DNA of 64,000 nucleotides from Methylorubrum aminovorans. GTDB lineage: Bacteria > Pseudomonadota > Alphaproteobacteria > Rhizobiales > Beijerinckiaceae. The notes under the pieces are model-generated. The model saw only the letters and a program-made list of their open reading frames with translations. It made no database searches and had not been told where the DNA came from. Shown here one piece after another: positions 9,048 through 20,089 of this stretch (position 1 is its first letter; each line of letters begins with the position of its first letter). The stretch is from the NCBI RefSeq assembly GCF_022179725.1, contig NZ_BPRC01000006.1, positions 1 through 64,000 of the forward strand, given 5' to 3'. The translations under genes and the position numbers were made by a program.

Positions 9048-9385
9048 TGGCGGGACTTCCCGTTACGCTGCTCCGGGCGTCCCTGTCCTGGGTCGCCCGC
9101 CGCCTCGGGCGTCACACCGTGGATTTCGTCGACGAGGAGCCCGATACGCCCGCGCCTCGCACGGTCTACGTCGTGGGTGAGGATGGCCATCAGTGGTTCG
9201 CGGCCTTCGGGTGCCCGTGCGGCTGCGGCGAGACGATCAAGCTCTCGCTCGTTCCCGGCGACCGGCCGGGCTGGCGCATCCGCCGACACTGGGACGGGAC
9301 CGCGTCGCTGACGCCGAGCGTCTGGCGTCAAGTGGGATGCCAGAGTCACTTCTGGCTGAGGAAGGGCCGGACCGACTGGTGCTGA
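9047..9385 (+). CDS. DUF6527-like zinc-binding protein
   Basis: A 112-aa protein overlapping the E1 stop (TGATG); a GTG three bases earlier is an alternative start. It has a Cys-rich core CPCGCGE near residues 63-69, followed by a W-rich stretch, LTPSVWRQVGCQSHFWL, and a terminal Trp-Cys. This matches the DUF6527 family as I recall it, which is repeatedly found beside bacterial ThiF/E2/JAB genes. The cysteines probably hold zinc. It could recognise substrate or act as a ligase-like adaptor, but no activity is established. Last gene of the operon. Confidence 0.75.
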   Translation: MAGLPVTLLRASLSWVARRLGRHTVDFVDEEPDTPAPRTVYVVGEDGHQWFAAFGCPCGCGETIKLSLVPGDRPGWRIRRHWDGTASLTPSVWRQVGCQSHFWLRKGRTDWC

Positions 9386-9723
9386 CCGCCTTCGCCCGCC
9401 GCGGCGCCGGTTCCGCCGACGCCGAACCTGTCGCCTCCGGAGCGGGGAGGATTCCGCCGCGGTGAACGGAGGTGAGGTCGACCCGGAGCTAGGTCGCCGC
9501 TGGCCGGACTGGGGTGAATTCCGGACATGGGGCCGTTCAGGAGGCCCTCGTTGCGACGAACGGTGCCGCTTGGAGGCCGTTGCCTCGGCCATATCACGCC
9601 GGAAAAATTGACCGGCGGAGGGATGTCGCTTCCATCGTTGCGGTCCGGACCAAGCCGAGGGCCGGATAAGCGCCGCCCGCCCGAACGCGTGATCCCCGGC
9701 CGTCGGCGGCAGGACGAACTCTG
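9386..9723. other. No gene seen
   Basis: The intergenic stretch between the end of the Ubl operon and a convergent gene contains only short overlapping frames with no domain or good ribosome binding site. Confidence 0.5.
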
Positions 9724-9751
9724 AACGGGGCGGCGCACGTGCGCCGCCCCG
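9724..9751 (-). terminator. Perfect 28-bp palindromic terminator
   Basis: ACGGGGCGGCGCAC followed immediately by its exact reverse complement (14-bp arms). It lies 9 bases beyond the stop of the minus-strand gene 9761-10240 and also at the end of the plus-strand operon, so it may serve both convergent transcripts. Confidence 0.7.
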
Positions 9752-9760
9752 TCGAAGCCG

Positions 9761-10240
9761 TTAGGCCAGGGCAGCGGCCCACTTCGTAGGATCGGGTGAC
9801 TTGTTCTTGTAGATCGTCCCGCCGAAATCCACGTGAAGCTCGGCCCACGCCCCGCCAGCCTGGCGCGCGAGAACTTCGAAGTGCTTCGGCTTGCGGCGAA
9901 GGTCCCCCGACGGGGTCCAGCCCGCGGCCTTCACCGCCTCCAGCACGCGCGATGGGTCGGCCGGCATGTCCGGTCGCTTATCGCCAGGCGGGTGACAAGG
10001 CTTCTTATGCTGGATGTGCACGGGTTCCCGGCTCTCGGCTGCGATCCGCGTCACCTTGATCTCGGACGGGCGACGCTCGCCCTCGATGTCCACATGCAGG
10101 CCCGCCACGAGCGGGAAGGCCTCCGCTCCCTTAGGGCCGAGATCGGCCAGATGCGTCCCGCCGCCGGCCTCCACCGTGAAGCGATGGGCAAAAACGTGCT
10201 GAATGACCCCCGAGAGGGCCGTCGTGTCGTGGTGCGGCAT
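9761..10240 (-). CDS. Conserved-looking hypothetical protein (159 aa)
   Basis: Family not recognised. The N-terminal half (HVFAHRFTVEAGGGTHLADL, KGAEAFPLVAGLHVDIEGE) looks like a small beta-barrel/OB-like segment. The C-terminal half (DPSRVLEAVKAAGWTPSGDL, KPKHFEVLARQAG, AELHVDFGG) resembles PepSY-like or other small alpha/beta domains. No signal peptide or membrane segment is seen. The ATG at 10240 has a GGAG ribosome binding site about 6 bases upstream. It is monocistronic, with a strong palindromic terminator downstream. Confidence 0.6.
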   Translation of the reverse strand: MPHHDTTALSGVIQHVFAHRFTVEAGGGTHLADLGPKGAEAFPLVAGLHVDIEGERRPSEIKVTRIAAESREPVHIQHKKPCHPPGDKRPDMPADPSRVLEAVKAAGWTPSGDLRRKPKHFEVLARQAGGAWAELHVDFGGTIYKNKSPDPTKWAAALA

Positions 10241-10467
10241 GATCTTCTCCGTAGGGCGCCCATCCGCAGGCGCGGCCCGTCAGGTGGCCTGGCCTCACAC
10301 GCCGTTCAAGATTGACCCCGGCCGGTGCGAGCGAGGGGACGATCACCTTTCTGTGCTTCGTCCCGAGGCCGCGGGGGCCCGTGCGCGGCTCACATGCCGG
10401 GTCTGCGGACCCATGGTGCTGCCGCGATCATGCTCACGCGCAGACCCTGCTCGGCCGACACGTAGCC

Positions 10468-12867
<2,400 letters not shown>

Positions 12868-12899
12868 GACCTGGCTCCCGTGGGTTCGCATCGCCTTCG

Positions 12900-12918
12900 G
12901 TCACCGGCTTCCGGTGAC
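12900..12918 (-). promoter_or_regulatory. Dyad upstream of copA
   Basis: GTCACCGG and CCGGTGAC (8-bp arms, 3-base centre) lie 33 bases upstream of the copper ATPase start. An overlapping GCTTCC-N7-GGAAGC dyad on the minus strand loosely recalls CueR/HmrR boxes, but I see no matching long-spacer promoter. It could be an operator or an RNA hairpin. Confidence 0.35.
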
Positions 12919-12957
12919 GGGAAGCAGGCCGAGGCTGTCCAAGGACGTCGAACAGGT

Positions 12958-12982
12958 GACGGGGACGGCGGGCGTCCCCGTC
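12958..12982 (-). terminator. Terminator-like hairpin after DUF305 gene
   Basis: A perfect 10-bp stem (GACGGGGACG / CGTCCCCGTC) with a 5-base loop, 34 bases past the stop of the DUF305 gene. No T-tract. Confidence 0.5.
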
Positions 12983-13015
12983 GGGATGGGTGCCCCGGAT
13001 CGGGGCGCGGCCGAC

Positions 13016-13393
13016 CTACTTGGCGTGCTGCTTCAGCCACGCCTCCATCTCGCCGATCTCCTTCTCCTGGTCGTCGATGATCTTCTGGGCCATAGCCTTG
13101 GTGGACGGGTCCTTGGCGTGCTTCAGGGCAACCCTGGCCATCGCGACCGCGCCCTTGTGGTGCGGAATCATGTGGGTGCGGAAATCGACGTCCGGGTTGC
13201 CGGTGTAAGCGACGGCCATGTCCTTCATCATGGCCATGTCGGCGGCCTTGAAGTCCTTGGTCGAGGCGTCGTCCTTCGGGTCCGGCTTCATGGAGGACAT
13301 CGAACCGTGGTCCTTCATGTCCTGCGCGTGGGCGGTACCGGCCAAACCGAGACCGAGAATGGCGGCGATGGCGAGCGTGTTCGGGATTTTCAT
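13016..13393 (-). CDS. DUF305-family exported protein
   Basis: A 125-aa protein with a signal peptide (MKIPNTLAIAAILGLGLAG...AHAQ) and a mature part rich in Met and His. The DUF305 (ferritin-like helical) signature is clear: FRTHMIPHHKGAVAMARVAL, then KAMAQKIIDDQEKEIGEM. Such proteins are common in copper/silver resistance clusters and are thought to bind metal in the periplasm. The ATG at 13393 has an AAGG ribosome site. It sits between the CopA gene and another small exported protein, with hairpins on both sides, so it may be transcribed separately or as a processed segment. Confidence 0.85.
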   Translation of the reverse strand: MKIPNTLAIAAILGLGLAGTAHAQDMKDHGSMSSMKPDPKDDASTKDFKAADMAMMKDMAVAYTGNPDVDFRTHMIPHHKGAVAMARVALKHAKDPSTKAMAQKIIDDQEKEIGEMEAWLKQHAK

Positions 13394-13423
13394 GGTCGTT
13401 ACCTTTTTCGATGGCGTGGGATG

Positions 13424-13461
13424 CCGTCGCGCCGGAACGGACGTCCGCTCCGGCGCGACGG
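13424..13461 (-). terminator. Strong terminator-like hairpin
   Basis: CCGTCGCGCCGGA (13424-13436) pairs exactly with TCCGGCGCGACGG (13449-13461) over a 12-base loop, 23 bases after the stop of the gene at 13485-13727. No T-run. Confidence 0.6.
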
Positions 13462-13484
13462 GGCGTCGTGAGGCGCGGCGGCGT

Positions 13485-13727
13485 TCAGTGACCGTGGGGA
13501 GGCTTGGTGGCCGTTCCGTCGGAACGTCCGTGGTCCATCCGCTCGCCGGACTTCGCGGGGGCCGTGTCCCCGAGACGCATGTCGTGGGCAGGCCCTCCCG
13601 CCGTGCCGCCGCGGCTCGGCGTGGGCTGCGTCTGCTGCTCGGCGTTCGCGTTGCCCTGGTCGTCGGCGAAGGCGGGCGATGCCGCACCGAAGGCCATCAG
13701 AAGGGTGGCGAGAGCGGCGATTTTCAT
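13485..13727 (-). CDS. Small exported hypothetical protein in copper cluster
   Basis: An 80-aa protein with a clear signal peptide (MKIAALATLLMAFGAASPAFA) and a short, hydrophilic mature chain rich in Gln, Gly and Pro, with DMRLGD in its centre and a His-containing end (TKPPHGH). The ATG at 13727 follows AAGGAG by about 8 bases. The family is not recognised. The neighbours (metal efflux pump, DUF305, CopA) suggest a periplasmic metal-related role, but only by context. Confidence 0.65.
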   Translation of the reverse strand: MKIAALATLLMAFGAASPAFADDQGNANAEQQTQPTPSRGGTAGGPAHDMRLGDTAPAKSGERMDHGRSDGTATKPPHGH

Positions 13728-13848
13728 GTGGTGAACTCCTTGGCTCATTGAGGTTGGCCGGTCGCCGGCGTGCAGCTCGTCGACCGATGGCTCCGGCACG
13801 GGCACCCGCCTCGGGCGGCTCCCCCTGCATCCCTGCGTGGGATCTTCA

Positions 13849-13881
13849 GGCCCCCTTCCGGTCGCGCTCGCGACAGGGGGC
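13849..13881 (-). terminator. Imperfect terminator-like hairpin
   Basis: GCCCCC...GGGGGC outer arms enclose GTCGCG-CT-CGCGAC. The structure begins 6 bases after the stop of the gene at 13887-14252. Confidence 0.45.
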
Positions 13882-13886
13882 GATGT

Positions 13887-14252
13887 TCAGTCGAACTTGC
13901 CGCTGGCCGTGGCACCGTCGGGCGCGGTGAGCTGCACGGCGCCCTTCGGGCTGTCCCCGAGCGCCACCGGGGCCGTCCCTGTCAGTCGGTTGCCGTCGGC
14001 CGGCTGCAGGGGGACCCGGGTCGGCTTGCCGCCGACGACGAGGATGGCCGTGCCCTTGAAGCCCGTGGCCGGCACCGGCTTCTGGCCGCCGTCCGACAGG
14101 AAGACGTCGACGGTCTCGCCCTTGGTAGCGAGCTCGACGTGGAACTTCCCGGCGTCGGCTACCCGGCCGCCGTGCTGGCCGGCGCTTTCGTGGGCGTACG
14201 CCGCGGTCGCCGCCATCAGGCCGGCGACGAGGGTCAGTCTGTGCAGGATCAT
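13887..14252 (-). CDS. Small periplasmic protein downstream of RND pump
   Basis: A 121-aa protein with an N-terminal signal (MILHRLTLVAGLMAATAAYA) followed by HESAGQHGGRVADAG, a beta-rich body (FHVELATKGETVDVFLSD, GTAILVVGGK, AVQLTAP) and a C-terminus GKFD. This composition recalls small periplasmic proteins that accompany Cus/Czc-type systems and may bind metal through the N-terminal His residues. It begins 18 bases after the pump gene stop, so it belongs to the same operon. No catalytic motif is seen. Confidence 0.7.
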   Translation of the reverse strand: MILHRLTLVAGLMAATAAYAHESAGQHGGRVADAGKFHVELATKGETVDVFLSDGGQKPVPATGFKGTAILVVGGKPTRVPLQPADGNRLTGTAPVALGDSPKGAVQLTAPDGATASGKFD

Positions 14253-14270
14253 GCTGGTTCTCCTCGGGGG

Positions 14271-17200
14271 TCAGTAGGCCTCGGCCGGGCGCGGTCGCGC
14301 GCCGTCCGGGGACGGGTCGGCCGGCGCCTCGGCGTGCAGGGCGTGCAGCCGCTCCAGCGGCTTGCGGCCGAAGCGCAGGAACAGGACGGGGGTCAGGAAG
14401 GTGTCGAGCAGCGTCGCGCTGACGAGGCCGCCGAAGATCGTCACCGCCACCGGGTGCAGGATCTCCTTGCCCGGGCTCGCGGCGTCGTAGAGCAGCGGCA
14501 CCAGCGCCACGCCCGCCGAGAGCGCCGTCATCAGCACCGGGGTCAGCCGCTCCAGGCTGCCGCGCACCACGAGGTCGGGCCCGAACGGCATACCCTCGTG
14601 CAGTGACAGGTTCAGGTAGTGGCTGATCTTCAGGATGCCGTTGCGGGCGGCGATGCCGGTCAGCGTGATGAAGCCGATCATCGACGCCACCGAGAGCGGC
14701 TGCCCCACCAGCCAGAGCGCGGCCACCGAGCCGATCAGGGCGAGCGGCACGTTGCCCATGATGATGAGCGCCAGGGCGGCCGAGCGGTAGCGGCTGAACA
14801 GGATGGCGAAGACCAGGGCCAGAGAGAGCGCCGAGAGCGCCGCGATGGTCCGGCTCGCCTCCTCCTGCGCCTGGAAAGTGCCTTCCAGGCTGGTGAAGAA
14901 GCCGGGCGGCATCGGCTCCTTCGCCACCGCCTCGCGGATGGCGGCCACGACGGTCGCCATGTCGGTGCCGGCCGTGGTGTTGGCCTGCACCACGATGCGG
15001 CGCCGGGCGTTCTCGCGCAGGATCTGGTTCGGCCCGTCGGTCTCGCGGATGTCGGCGACCTGGCGCGCCGGCACCCAGCCCGAGGGCGTCTCCAGGAGGA
15101 GGTCGCCCAGCCCCGTCGTCGTCCGGCGGTTCTCGGCGAGGCGCAATACCACGTCGAAGCGGCGCACGCCGTCGACGACCGTCGAGACCACCCGACCGTT
15201 GGAGAGGCGGCTGATCTGCTCGACGACGGCCGCGGGCTGGACGCCGTAAAGGGCCGCCCGGGTGTAGTCGACGCGCACCTCAAGCTGCGGGATGCGCACC
15301 TGCCGCTCGACTTGCAGGTCCGCGAGACCCGGGATCGAGGCCATGCGGTCGCGCAGGGAGTTCGCGACCCGCCGCAGGGCGTCGAGGTCGTCGCCGAACA
15401 CCTTGAGCGCGATCTCGGCCCGCACGCCCGAGAGCATGTGGTCGAGCCTGTGCGAGATCGGCTGGCCGACGTTGACCGCCACCGGAAGGGCGGCGAGGCG
15501 CCCGCGGATGTCGGCGACCAGCGCCTCCTTCGGACGCTTCGTACCTTCGTCGAGCGCCACGTCGATCTCGGAGGAGTGGACGCCCTCGGCGTGCTCGTCG
15601 AGTTCGGCCCGACCGGTCCGGCGGCCCACCGCCTTCACGCCCGGGATGTCCAGGAGCAGCTTCTCGGCGATCAGCCCGACCCGGTTGCTCTCGGCGAGCG
15701 AGATGCCCGGGTTGAAGGTCATGCTGACCGTGAACGAGCCCTCGTTGAACGGAGGCAGGAAGGCCCGGGGCAGGTTCCAGGCGGCGACGCCCGCGGCGGC
15801 GACCGCCACGGCGACGCTTCCGACGAGCCAGCCCTTGTGCCGGAAGGCGACCCGCAGCAGGGCGGCGTTGCCCCGCTTGAGCAGCTTGAGGAAGCGGCTG
15901 TCGTGCTCCTCAAGGTTCCTGAGCCCCGGGAGCAGCAGCGACGCCAGCACCGGCGTCAGGGTGATGGAGGTGAGCAGGCTCGCCAGGATGGAGATGATGT
16001 AGGCCTGCCCCAGGGGTGCGAAGAGCCGGCCCTCGATGCCCGAGAGGGCGAAGAGCGGCACGAACACCAGGATGATGATCAGCGTCGCGTAGACGATGCC
16101 GGAGCGCACCTCGTTCGAGGCCTCCACCACCACCTGGAACACGCTCTTCGGGTTGCCGGCCTTTCGGTTCTCGCCGAGCCGCCGGTAGATGTTCTCGACA
16201 TCGACCACCGCGTCGTCGACGAGCTCGCCGATGGCGATGGCCAGGCCCCCGAGCGTCATCGTGTTGATGGACAGCCCGAACAGGTGGAACACCACCGCGG
16301 TCGTCAGCACCGAGACCGGGATGGCGAGCAGCGAGATCGCCGTGGTGCGCACGTTCAGCAGGAAGGCGAACAGCACCACCGCCACGACCAGCACGGCCTC
16401 GACGAGGACGCGCTCGACGTTGCGGATCGAGGTCTCGATGAAGTCTGCCTGCCGGAACAGCACTTGGTCGGCCTTGATGCCGCCGGGCAGGTTCGGGTTG
16501 AGTTCCTTCAGTGCGGTCTCGATGCTGCGGGTCAGCCGCACGGTGTCGACGTCGGGTTGTTTCTCGACCGAGACGATGACCGCTGGCTTGGCCATGTAGC
16601 CGGCGTCGCCCCGCTTCACCTTCGCGGCAAAGGACACCTCCCCGACCTGGCGCAGGTATACAGGCGTGTCGGCGACCGTCGCGACCACGAGGTTGCGCAG
16701 GTCGTCGAGGCTCATGGTCCGGCCGATGCTCCGGATCAGGTACTCGCGGGCGTTCTGATCGGTGAAGCCGCCGCCGGCGTTGGTGCCGAACTGCGCCAGC
16801 GCCGTCTCCAGCTGGGCATTGGTCACCCCGAGCGCGCGCATCGCCGCTGGGTTGGGGCTGACCCGGAACTGGCGCACCTCGCCGCCGATGGGGATGACCT
16901 GCGCCACGCCCGGAATGGTCAGCAGGCGCGGCCGGATGGTGAAGTCGGCGACCTCGCGCACCTGCATGGGGGTCGCGGTCTCGCTGGTGACCGCCACCAG
17001 CAGGATCTGGCCCATGATCGAGGAGACAGGGCCCATCACAGGGGTGACGCCGCGGGGCAGCTGGTCCTGGACGAGGGACAGGCGCTCCGCGACCTGCTGC
17101 CGGTTCCGATAGATGTCGGTCCCCCAGTCGAACTCGACGTAGGTGATGGACAGGCCCACGCCCGAGACCGAGCGCACGCGGGTCACGCCGGGGAGACCGT

Positions 17201-17420
17201 TCATCCGGGTCTCGATGGGATAAGTGACGAGTTGCTCGACCTCCTGGGGGGCGTACCCTTCCGCCTCCGTCATGACCGTGACGGTGGGTCTGTTGAGGTC
17301 GGGAAAGACGTCGACCGGCAGCTTGGTCGCGGTGAAGGCGCCGTACAGTACCAGCACCGCGGCGAGCGCGAGGACGAGCAGGCGGTTGCGGACCGACTGG
17401 CTGACGAGGAAGGTGAACAT
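14271..17420 (-). CDS. Heavy-metal RND efflux pump (CusA/CzcA family)
   Basis: A 1049-aa inner-membrane proton/metal antiporter of the HME-RND family. It begins [20 protein letters not shown] with the first membrane helix and the FPDLNRPTV motif. Membrane segment 4 carries the proton-relay signature [20 protein letters not shown], and the C-terminal half repeats the fold, with [17 protein letters not shown] and [10 protein letters not shown]. The length is normal. The gene starts 12 bases after the adaptor stop. Metal specificity cannot be read with certainty; the CopA/DUF305 company suggests copper or silver, but the CzcA-like pattern also allows other divalent ions. The gene at 60957 is a close paralogue. 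Confidence 0.92.
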   Translation of the reverse strand: MFTFLVSQSVRNRLLVLALAAVLVLYGAFTATKLPVDVFPDLNRPTVTVMTEAEGYAPQEVEQLVTYPIETRMNGLPGVTRVRSVSGVGLSITYVEFDWGTDIYRNRQQVAERLSLVQDQLPRGVTPVMGPVSSIMGQILLVAVTSETATPMQVREVADFTIRPRLLTIPGVAQVIPIGGEVRQFRVSPNPAAMRALGVTNAQLETALAQFGTNAGGGFTDQNAREYLIRSIGRTMSLDDLRNLVVATVADTPVYLRQVGEVSFAAKVKRGDAGYMAKPAVIVSVEKQPDVDTVRLTRSIETALKELNPNLPGGIKADQVLFRQADFIETSIRNVERVLVEAVLVVAVVLFAFLLNVRTTAISLLAIPVSVLTTAVVFHLFGLSINTMTLGGLAIAIGELVDDAVVDVENIYRRLGENRKAGNPKSVFQVVVEASNEVRSGIVYATLIIILVFVPLFALSGIEGRLFAPLGQAYIISILASLLTSITLTPVLASLLLPGLRNLEEHDSRFLKLLKRGNAALLRVAFRHKGWLVGSVAVAVAAAGVAAWNLPRAFLPPFNEGSFTVSMTFNPGISLAESNRVGLIAEKLLLDIPGVKAVGRRTGRAELDEHAEGVHSSEIDVALDEGTKRPKEALVADIRGRLAALPVAVNVGQPISHRLDHMLSGVRAEIALKVFGDDLDALRRVANSLRDRMASIPGLADLQVERQVRIPQLEVRVDYTRAALYGVQPAAVVEQISRLSNGRVVSTVVDGVRRFDVVLRLAENRRTTTGLGDLLLETPSGWVPARQVADIRETDGPNQILRENARRRIVVQANTTAGTDMATVVAAIREAVAKEPMPPGFFTSLEGTFQAQEEASRTIAALSALSLALVFAILFSRYRSAALALIIMGNVPLALIGSVAALWLVGQPLSVASMIGFITLTGIAARNGILKISHYLNLSLHEGMPFGPDLVVRGSLERLTPVLMTALSAGVALVPLLYDAASPGKEILHPVAVTIFGGLVSATLLDTFLTPVLFLRFGRKPLERLHALHAEAPADPSPDGARPRPAEAY

Positions 17421-17432
17421 CGGGCGGCCTCC

Positions 17433-19172
17433 TCAGCGAACCTGGTCGAGGAGTTCGGCGCCCTGGGTCACGACCCGCTTACCGGACCCGATCCCCTCGG
17501 CCACGAGCACCCGGCCGCCGTCGAGCGGCTCGACCCGAACGGGCCGCGCCTCGAAGCGCTCGGCGGTGGTGTGCTCGTAGACGACGTCCTGCCCGTTGCC
17601 GGTGCGCACCACGGCAGAGCGCGGCAGCGCCAGGCCGGCCTGCTCGGTGTCGGTCCCGGCCAGCACCGTGACGAACTGGCCGACCCGCAGGCCGGAGGCG
17701 TCGCCCTGGACCGCGAACTGGACCGGTATGGCCTGGTTGCGGTCGGCGAGCCCCGTGCCCTGGTAGGCGAGCTTCAGGGTCCGTCCGTCGGCGAGACGGG
17801 CCGTAGCGTTCTGCGCCGCGGTCAGAGCGTCGAAGCTGAGGGCCTCGACCCAGAGGCGGTTTGGATCGACGATCTGGAAGACCATGGCGCCGGGCGCCGC
17901 CATCTGCCCGGCCACTGCGGTCGCCTGCGCCACCACGCCGTCGACGGGCGAGACCAGGGCCTCGGGCTGCTGGCGGATCTTGTCGAGGGCCGCGCGGCGG
18001 TCGTGCAGGCCATTGAGCTCCGCGACCGCGTCGTCGAGCTGGGTCGTGGCGACGGCGCCGGTCGTGGCGAGCTTCCGGTAGCGCTCGACCCGGCGCTCGA
18101 CGATGGCGATCTGCTGGTCGAGTTCGCCCTGGCGCTGGCGCATGTCGGAGACGTCGACGGCCTGGACCGGCGGCGTCACCGTGGCGAGCACGTCGCCCTT
18201 GCGAACCTTCGTGCCGAGGCGAGGGAAGACGCCGGACGGCGGTGGCGAGATCCGTCCGCCGACCGAGGACTGGACGACGCCGCTGGCGTTCGGGTCCGGG
18301 ATGATGCGGCCCGGCAACTCGACCGAGCGGTGGAAGCTGCCCTGCTCGGTCATGATGGTGCGCAGGACCAGCAGCCGTTGCGTCGGCTTCGGCACGAAGA
18401 CGGAGCCGTCGGGCAGGCGCTGCGCGAGGTCCGACGAGGCCGGCGTCGTCTGGCGCGGCTCGATCAGGGCGGCGCCCTCAACGGTTGAGCCGTGGTCCTC
18501 GTCGCCGTGCGCGAAGGCGGCGGTGCCGAGGACGAGGGTGATGCCGATGGCGACCAGCGCCACCGCCGGCGCGCCACGGCGCCCGCGTGCGAGCGCCGTC
18601 ACGAGCACGCCGAGCAGGAAGGCGACGGCGACCGCGGCCACCAGGGCCGGGTCCTTGGCCATCAGCCGTTCCCTGATGCCGTGGGCGACCTCGGAGACGC
18701 GCGCCAGGGCAGCCTGAGCCGGGGCCGGCTTGGCAGGCGCCGCGGCCGCGGCGACCTTCGGGTCGGGCACTGTGACCGCCACGGTCAGCACATCGACCGC
18801 GTCCCCGGCCGTGACGGTCGCGAGGAGCTCGTGCCGGCCGGGCTTCGACAGCCACGGGACCGGCAGCGCGTAGCCGCCGTCGGTCGTGGCGGTCGCGACC
18901 CTGGGACCGTCCGGCGTCTCGACCTCGATGGTCGCGCCGGGCACCGGCTCGTTCGTCCGGAAGCGGTCGAGGAACAGCGTCAGGGTGCCGTCGCGCGGGA
19001 CGGCGACGAGTTCGAAGGCGTCCGAAAGCGCCTCGCCGCGCGGCGCGATGGTCTTCGAGAGGGGCGGCGGCACGGCGCCGTGGTCGTGGCCCTCGTGGGC
19101 AAGCGCAGGCCCCGTTAGGACGGCAGCAAGCAGCGCCACCACGCCATAGGCGGCGGCAAAACGGGTCGACAT
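17433..19172 (-). CDS. RND periplasmic adaptor with extra N-terminal membrane domain
   Basis: A 579-aa protein, longer than a typical CusB/CzcB (about 400 aa). A signal peptide and metal-binding-looking HEGHDHG are followed by an immunoglobulin-like periplasmic segment (FELVAVPRDGTLTLFLDRF, VPGATIEVETPDG), then two hydrophobic segments (about 178-220), a second HGDEDHG motif, and the HlyD/MFP core (GRIIPDPNASGVVQSSVGG, coiled coil, VDGVVAQATAVAGQ). It links the pump encoded downstream to an outer-membrane channel that is not encoded here. The paralogue at 59217 has the same unusual architecture. Confidence 0.9.
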   Translation of the reverse strand: MSTRFAAAYGVVALLAAVLTGPALAHEGHDHGAVPPPLSKTIAPRGEALSDAFELVAVPRDGTLTLFLDRFRTNEPVPGATIEVETPDGPRVATATTDGGYALPVPWLSKPGRHELLATVTAGDAVDVLTVAVTVPDPKVAAAAAPAKPAPAQAALARVSEVAHGIRERLMAKDPALVAAVAVAFLLGVLVTALARGRRGAPAVALVAIGITLVLGTAAFAHGDEDHGSTVEGAALIEPRQTTPASSDLAQRLPDGSVFVPKPTQRLLVLRTIMTEQGSFHRSVELPGRIIPDPNASGVVQSSVGGRISPPPSGVFPRLGTKVRKGDVLATVTPPVQAVDVSDMRQRQGELDQQIAIVERRVERYRKLATTGAVATTQLDDAVAELNGLHDRRAALDKIRQQPEALVSPVDGVVAQATAVAGQMAAPGAMVFQIVDPNRLWVEALSFDALTAAQNATARLADGRTLKLAYQGTGLADRNQAIPVQFAVQGDASGLRVGQFVTVLAGTDTEQAGLALPRSAVVRTGNGQDVVYEHTTAERFEARPVRVEPLDGGRVLVAEGIGSGKRVVTQGAELLDQVR

Positions 19173-19234
19173 GAATAGGAATCCTCGCGTCGGGAAGTCC
19201 GGACGGCGCCGATAGCGGGCGCATTCCGGGCGTC

Positions 19235-19251
19235 GCGCGCCTCAGGCGCGC
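19235..19251 (-). terminator. Short hairpin after Cys-rich exported protein gene
   Basis: GCGCGCC-TCA-GGCGCGC (7-bp arms) starts 7 bases after the stop at 19258. It may attenuate transcription into the adaptor gene. Weak evidence because of high GC. Confidence 0.4.
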
Positions 19252-19257
19252 CCTACT

Positions 19258-19707
19258 TCACGCGAGGGTTCGTGGGGGCTCGGGCAGGGCCTCGGGGTCG
19301 ACGCCTGAACGGGCATCGACGTCGTGCGGGATCAGCACGACGTTCCCAGACAGGGGCCTGGAAAGCGACGCGGCGCCGGCGACGACGCCGGACGGGCAGC
19401 ATACCATCGTCCCGCAGCATGAGCCCCTGCAGCCGACAGGGCAGCATCTCCCACCGGCATCGTCAGCCTGCAGCGAAGACAGCGGCTCGGCTGCCGGGGA
19501 TTGTCCGTCGAGCGCAAGCCGGGTTTCGGCAGGGCCACCGACGATGCGGGACGGGAGGGTAATCGGCCTCGTCGCGACGGGAGGCGCTGCGTTCGCCTGA
19601 GTCGTTGATTGATGACGACCGTGGTGGGCATGGCCGTCGTGGGCTTGGACGGCAGACGGCGCGACGTAGGCGATGATCGCGAGGATCACCACCGCCGTCA
19701 GGCGCAT
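19258..19707 (-). CDS. Cys-rich exported protein with PEPPRTLA C-terminus
   Basis: A 149-aa protein and probable first gene of the copper operon. The signal peptide (MRLTAVVILAIIAYVAPSAVQA) is followed by HDGHAHHGRH, then a Cys cluster GRCCPVGCRGSCCGTMVCC near residues 85-103, and it ends ALPEPPRTLA. Start 19707 is chosen because it yields the signal peptide; in-frame ATGs upstream (19773, 19824) do not. It shares its terminus with 58753-59133, which also precedes an adaptor/pump pair. The protein is likely periplasmic and metal binding; it may be related to DUF2946-type small proteins, but I cannot confirm that. Confidence 0.75.
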   Translation of the reverse strand: MRLTAVVILAIIAYVAPSAVQAHDGHAHHGRHQSTTQANAAPPVATRPITLPSRIVGGPAETRLALDGQSPAAEPLSSLQADDAGGRCCPVGCRGSCCGTMVCCPSGVVAGAASLSRPLSGNVVLIPHDVDARSGVDPEALPEPPRTLA

Positions 19708-19820
19708 GATTTGCCGGTCGAGGCTTATGAGGTCTGGCTTACACCGATTTCGGTGGCGGGACCATGTCCGCATGTGAAACGAAAATGGGGGGATGAAGGT
19801 TTGGTTGCCGCTGCGGCATT

Positions 19821-19979
19821 TCAAGCTGCCGCGAGCAGCGGCTCAGCCGGATCCGCGGCCACGGACACGAGATCGGCCCGCAAATTGATCCCGACTTGAG
19901 CGCACGGCTCGATGGCTTGGATGGTGCAGGTGATGGGCTTGGTGCAGCCGCCGCATCCGATCTTGTAACGGAACAGGAC
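19821..19979 (-). pseudogene. HMA-domain (CopZ-like) metallochaperone remnant
   Basis: The minus-strand frame reads VLFRYKIGCGGCTKPITCTI, then QAIEPCAQVGINLRADLVSV and a short Ala-rich end with a stop. This is the layout of a 65-70-aa heavy-metal-associated domain with its CxxC (GCGGC). No start codon or ribosome site is present at the expected place (GTC stands where ATG/GTG would be), and two or three residues normally found before the CxxC are missing. Best read as a decayed chaperone gene lying between divergent metal operons; a small live gene with an unusual start cannot be excluded. Confidence 0.55.
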
Positions 19980-20089
19980 GCGCTTTCTTTGATGACGTGC
20001 CGCGGGTAGTGGGGCTTCCCGATTTGGGAGGGTCGGGGCGTGATGGTTGTTCTTGTGCGAACAAACCAAAATCGCGCATAAGAACCTCG

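Noticed and set aside
14619-18488. 1289-aa plus-strand open frame
   Set aside because: It is antisense to the RND pump and adaptor genes, rich in Arg/Gly/His, and has no signal or domain; a codon-bias shadow.
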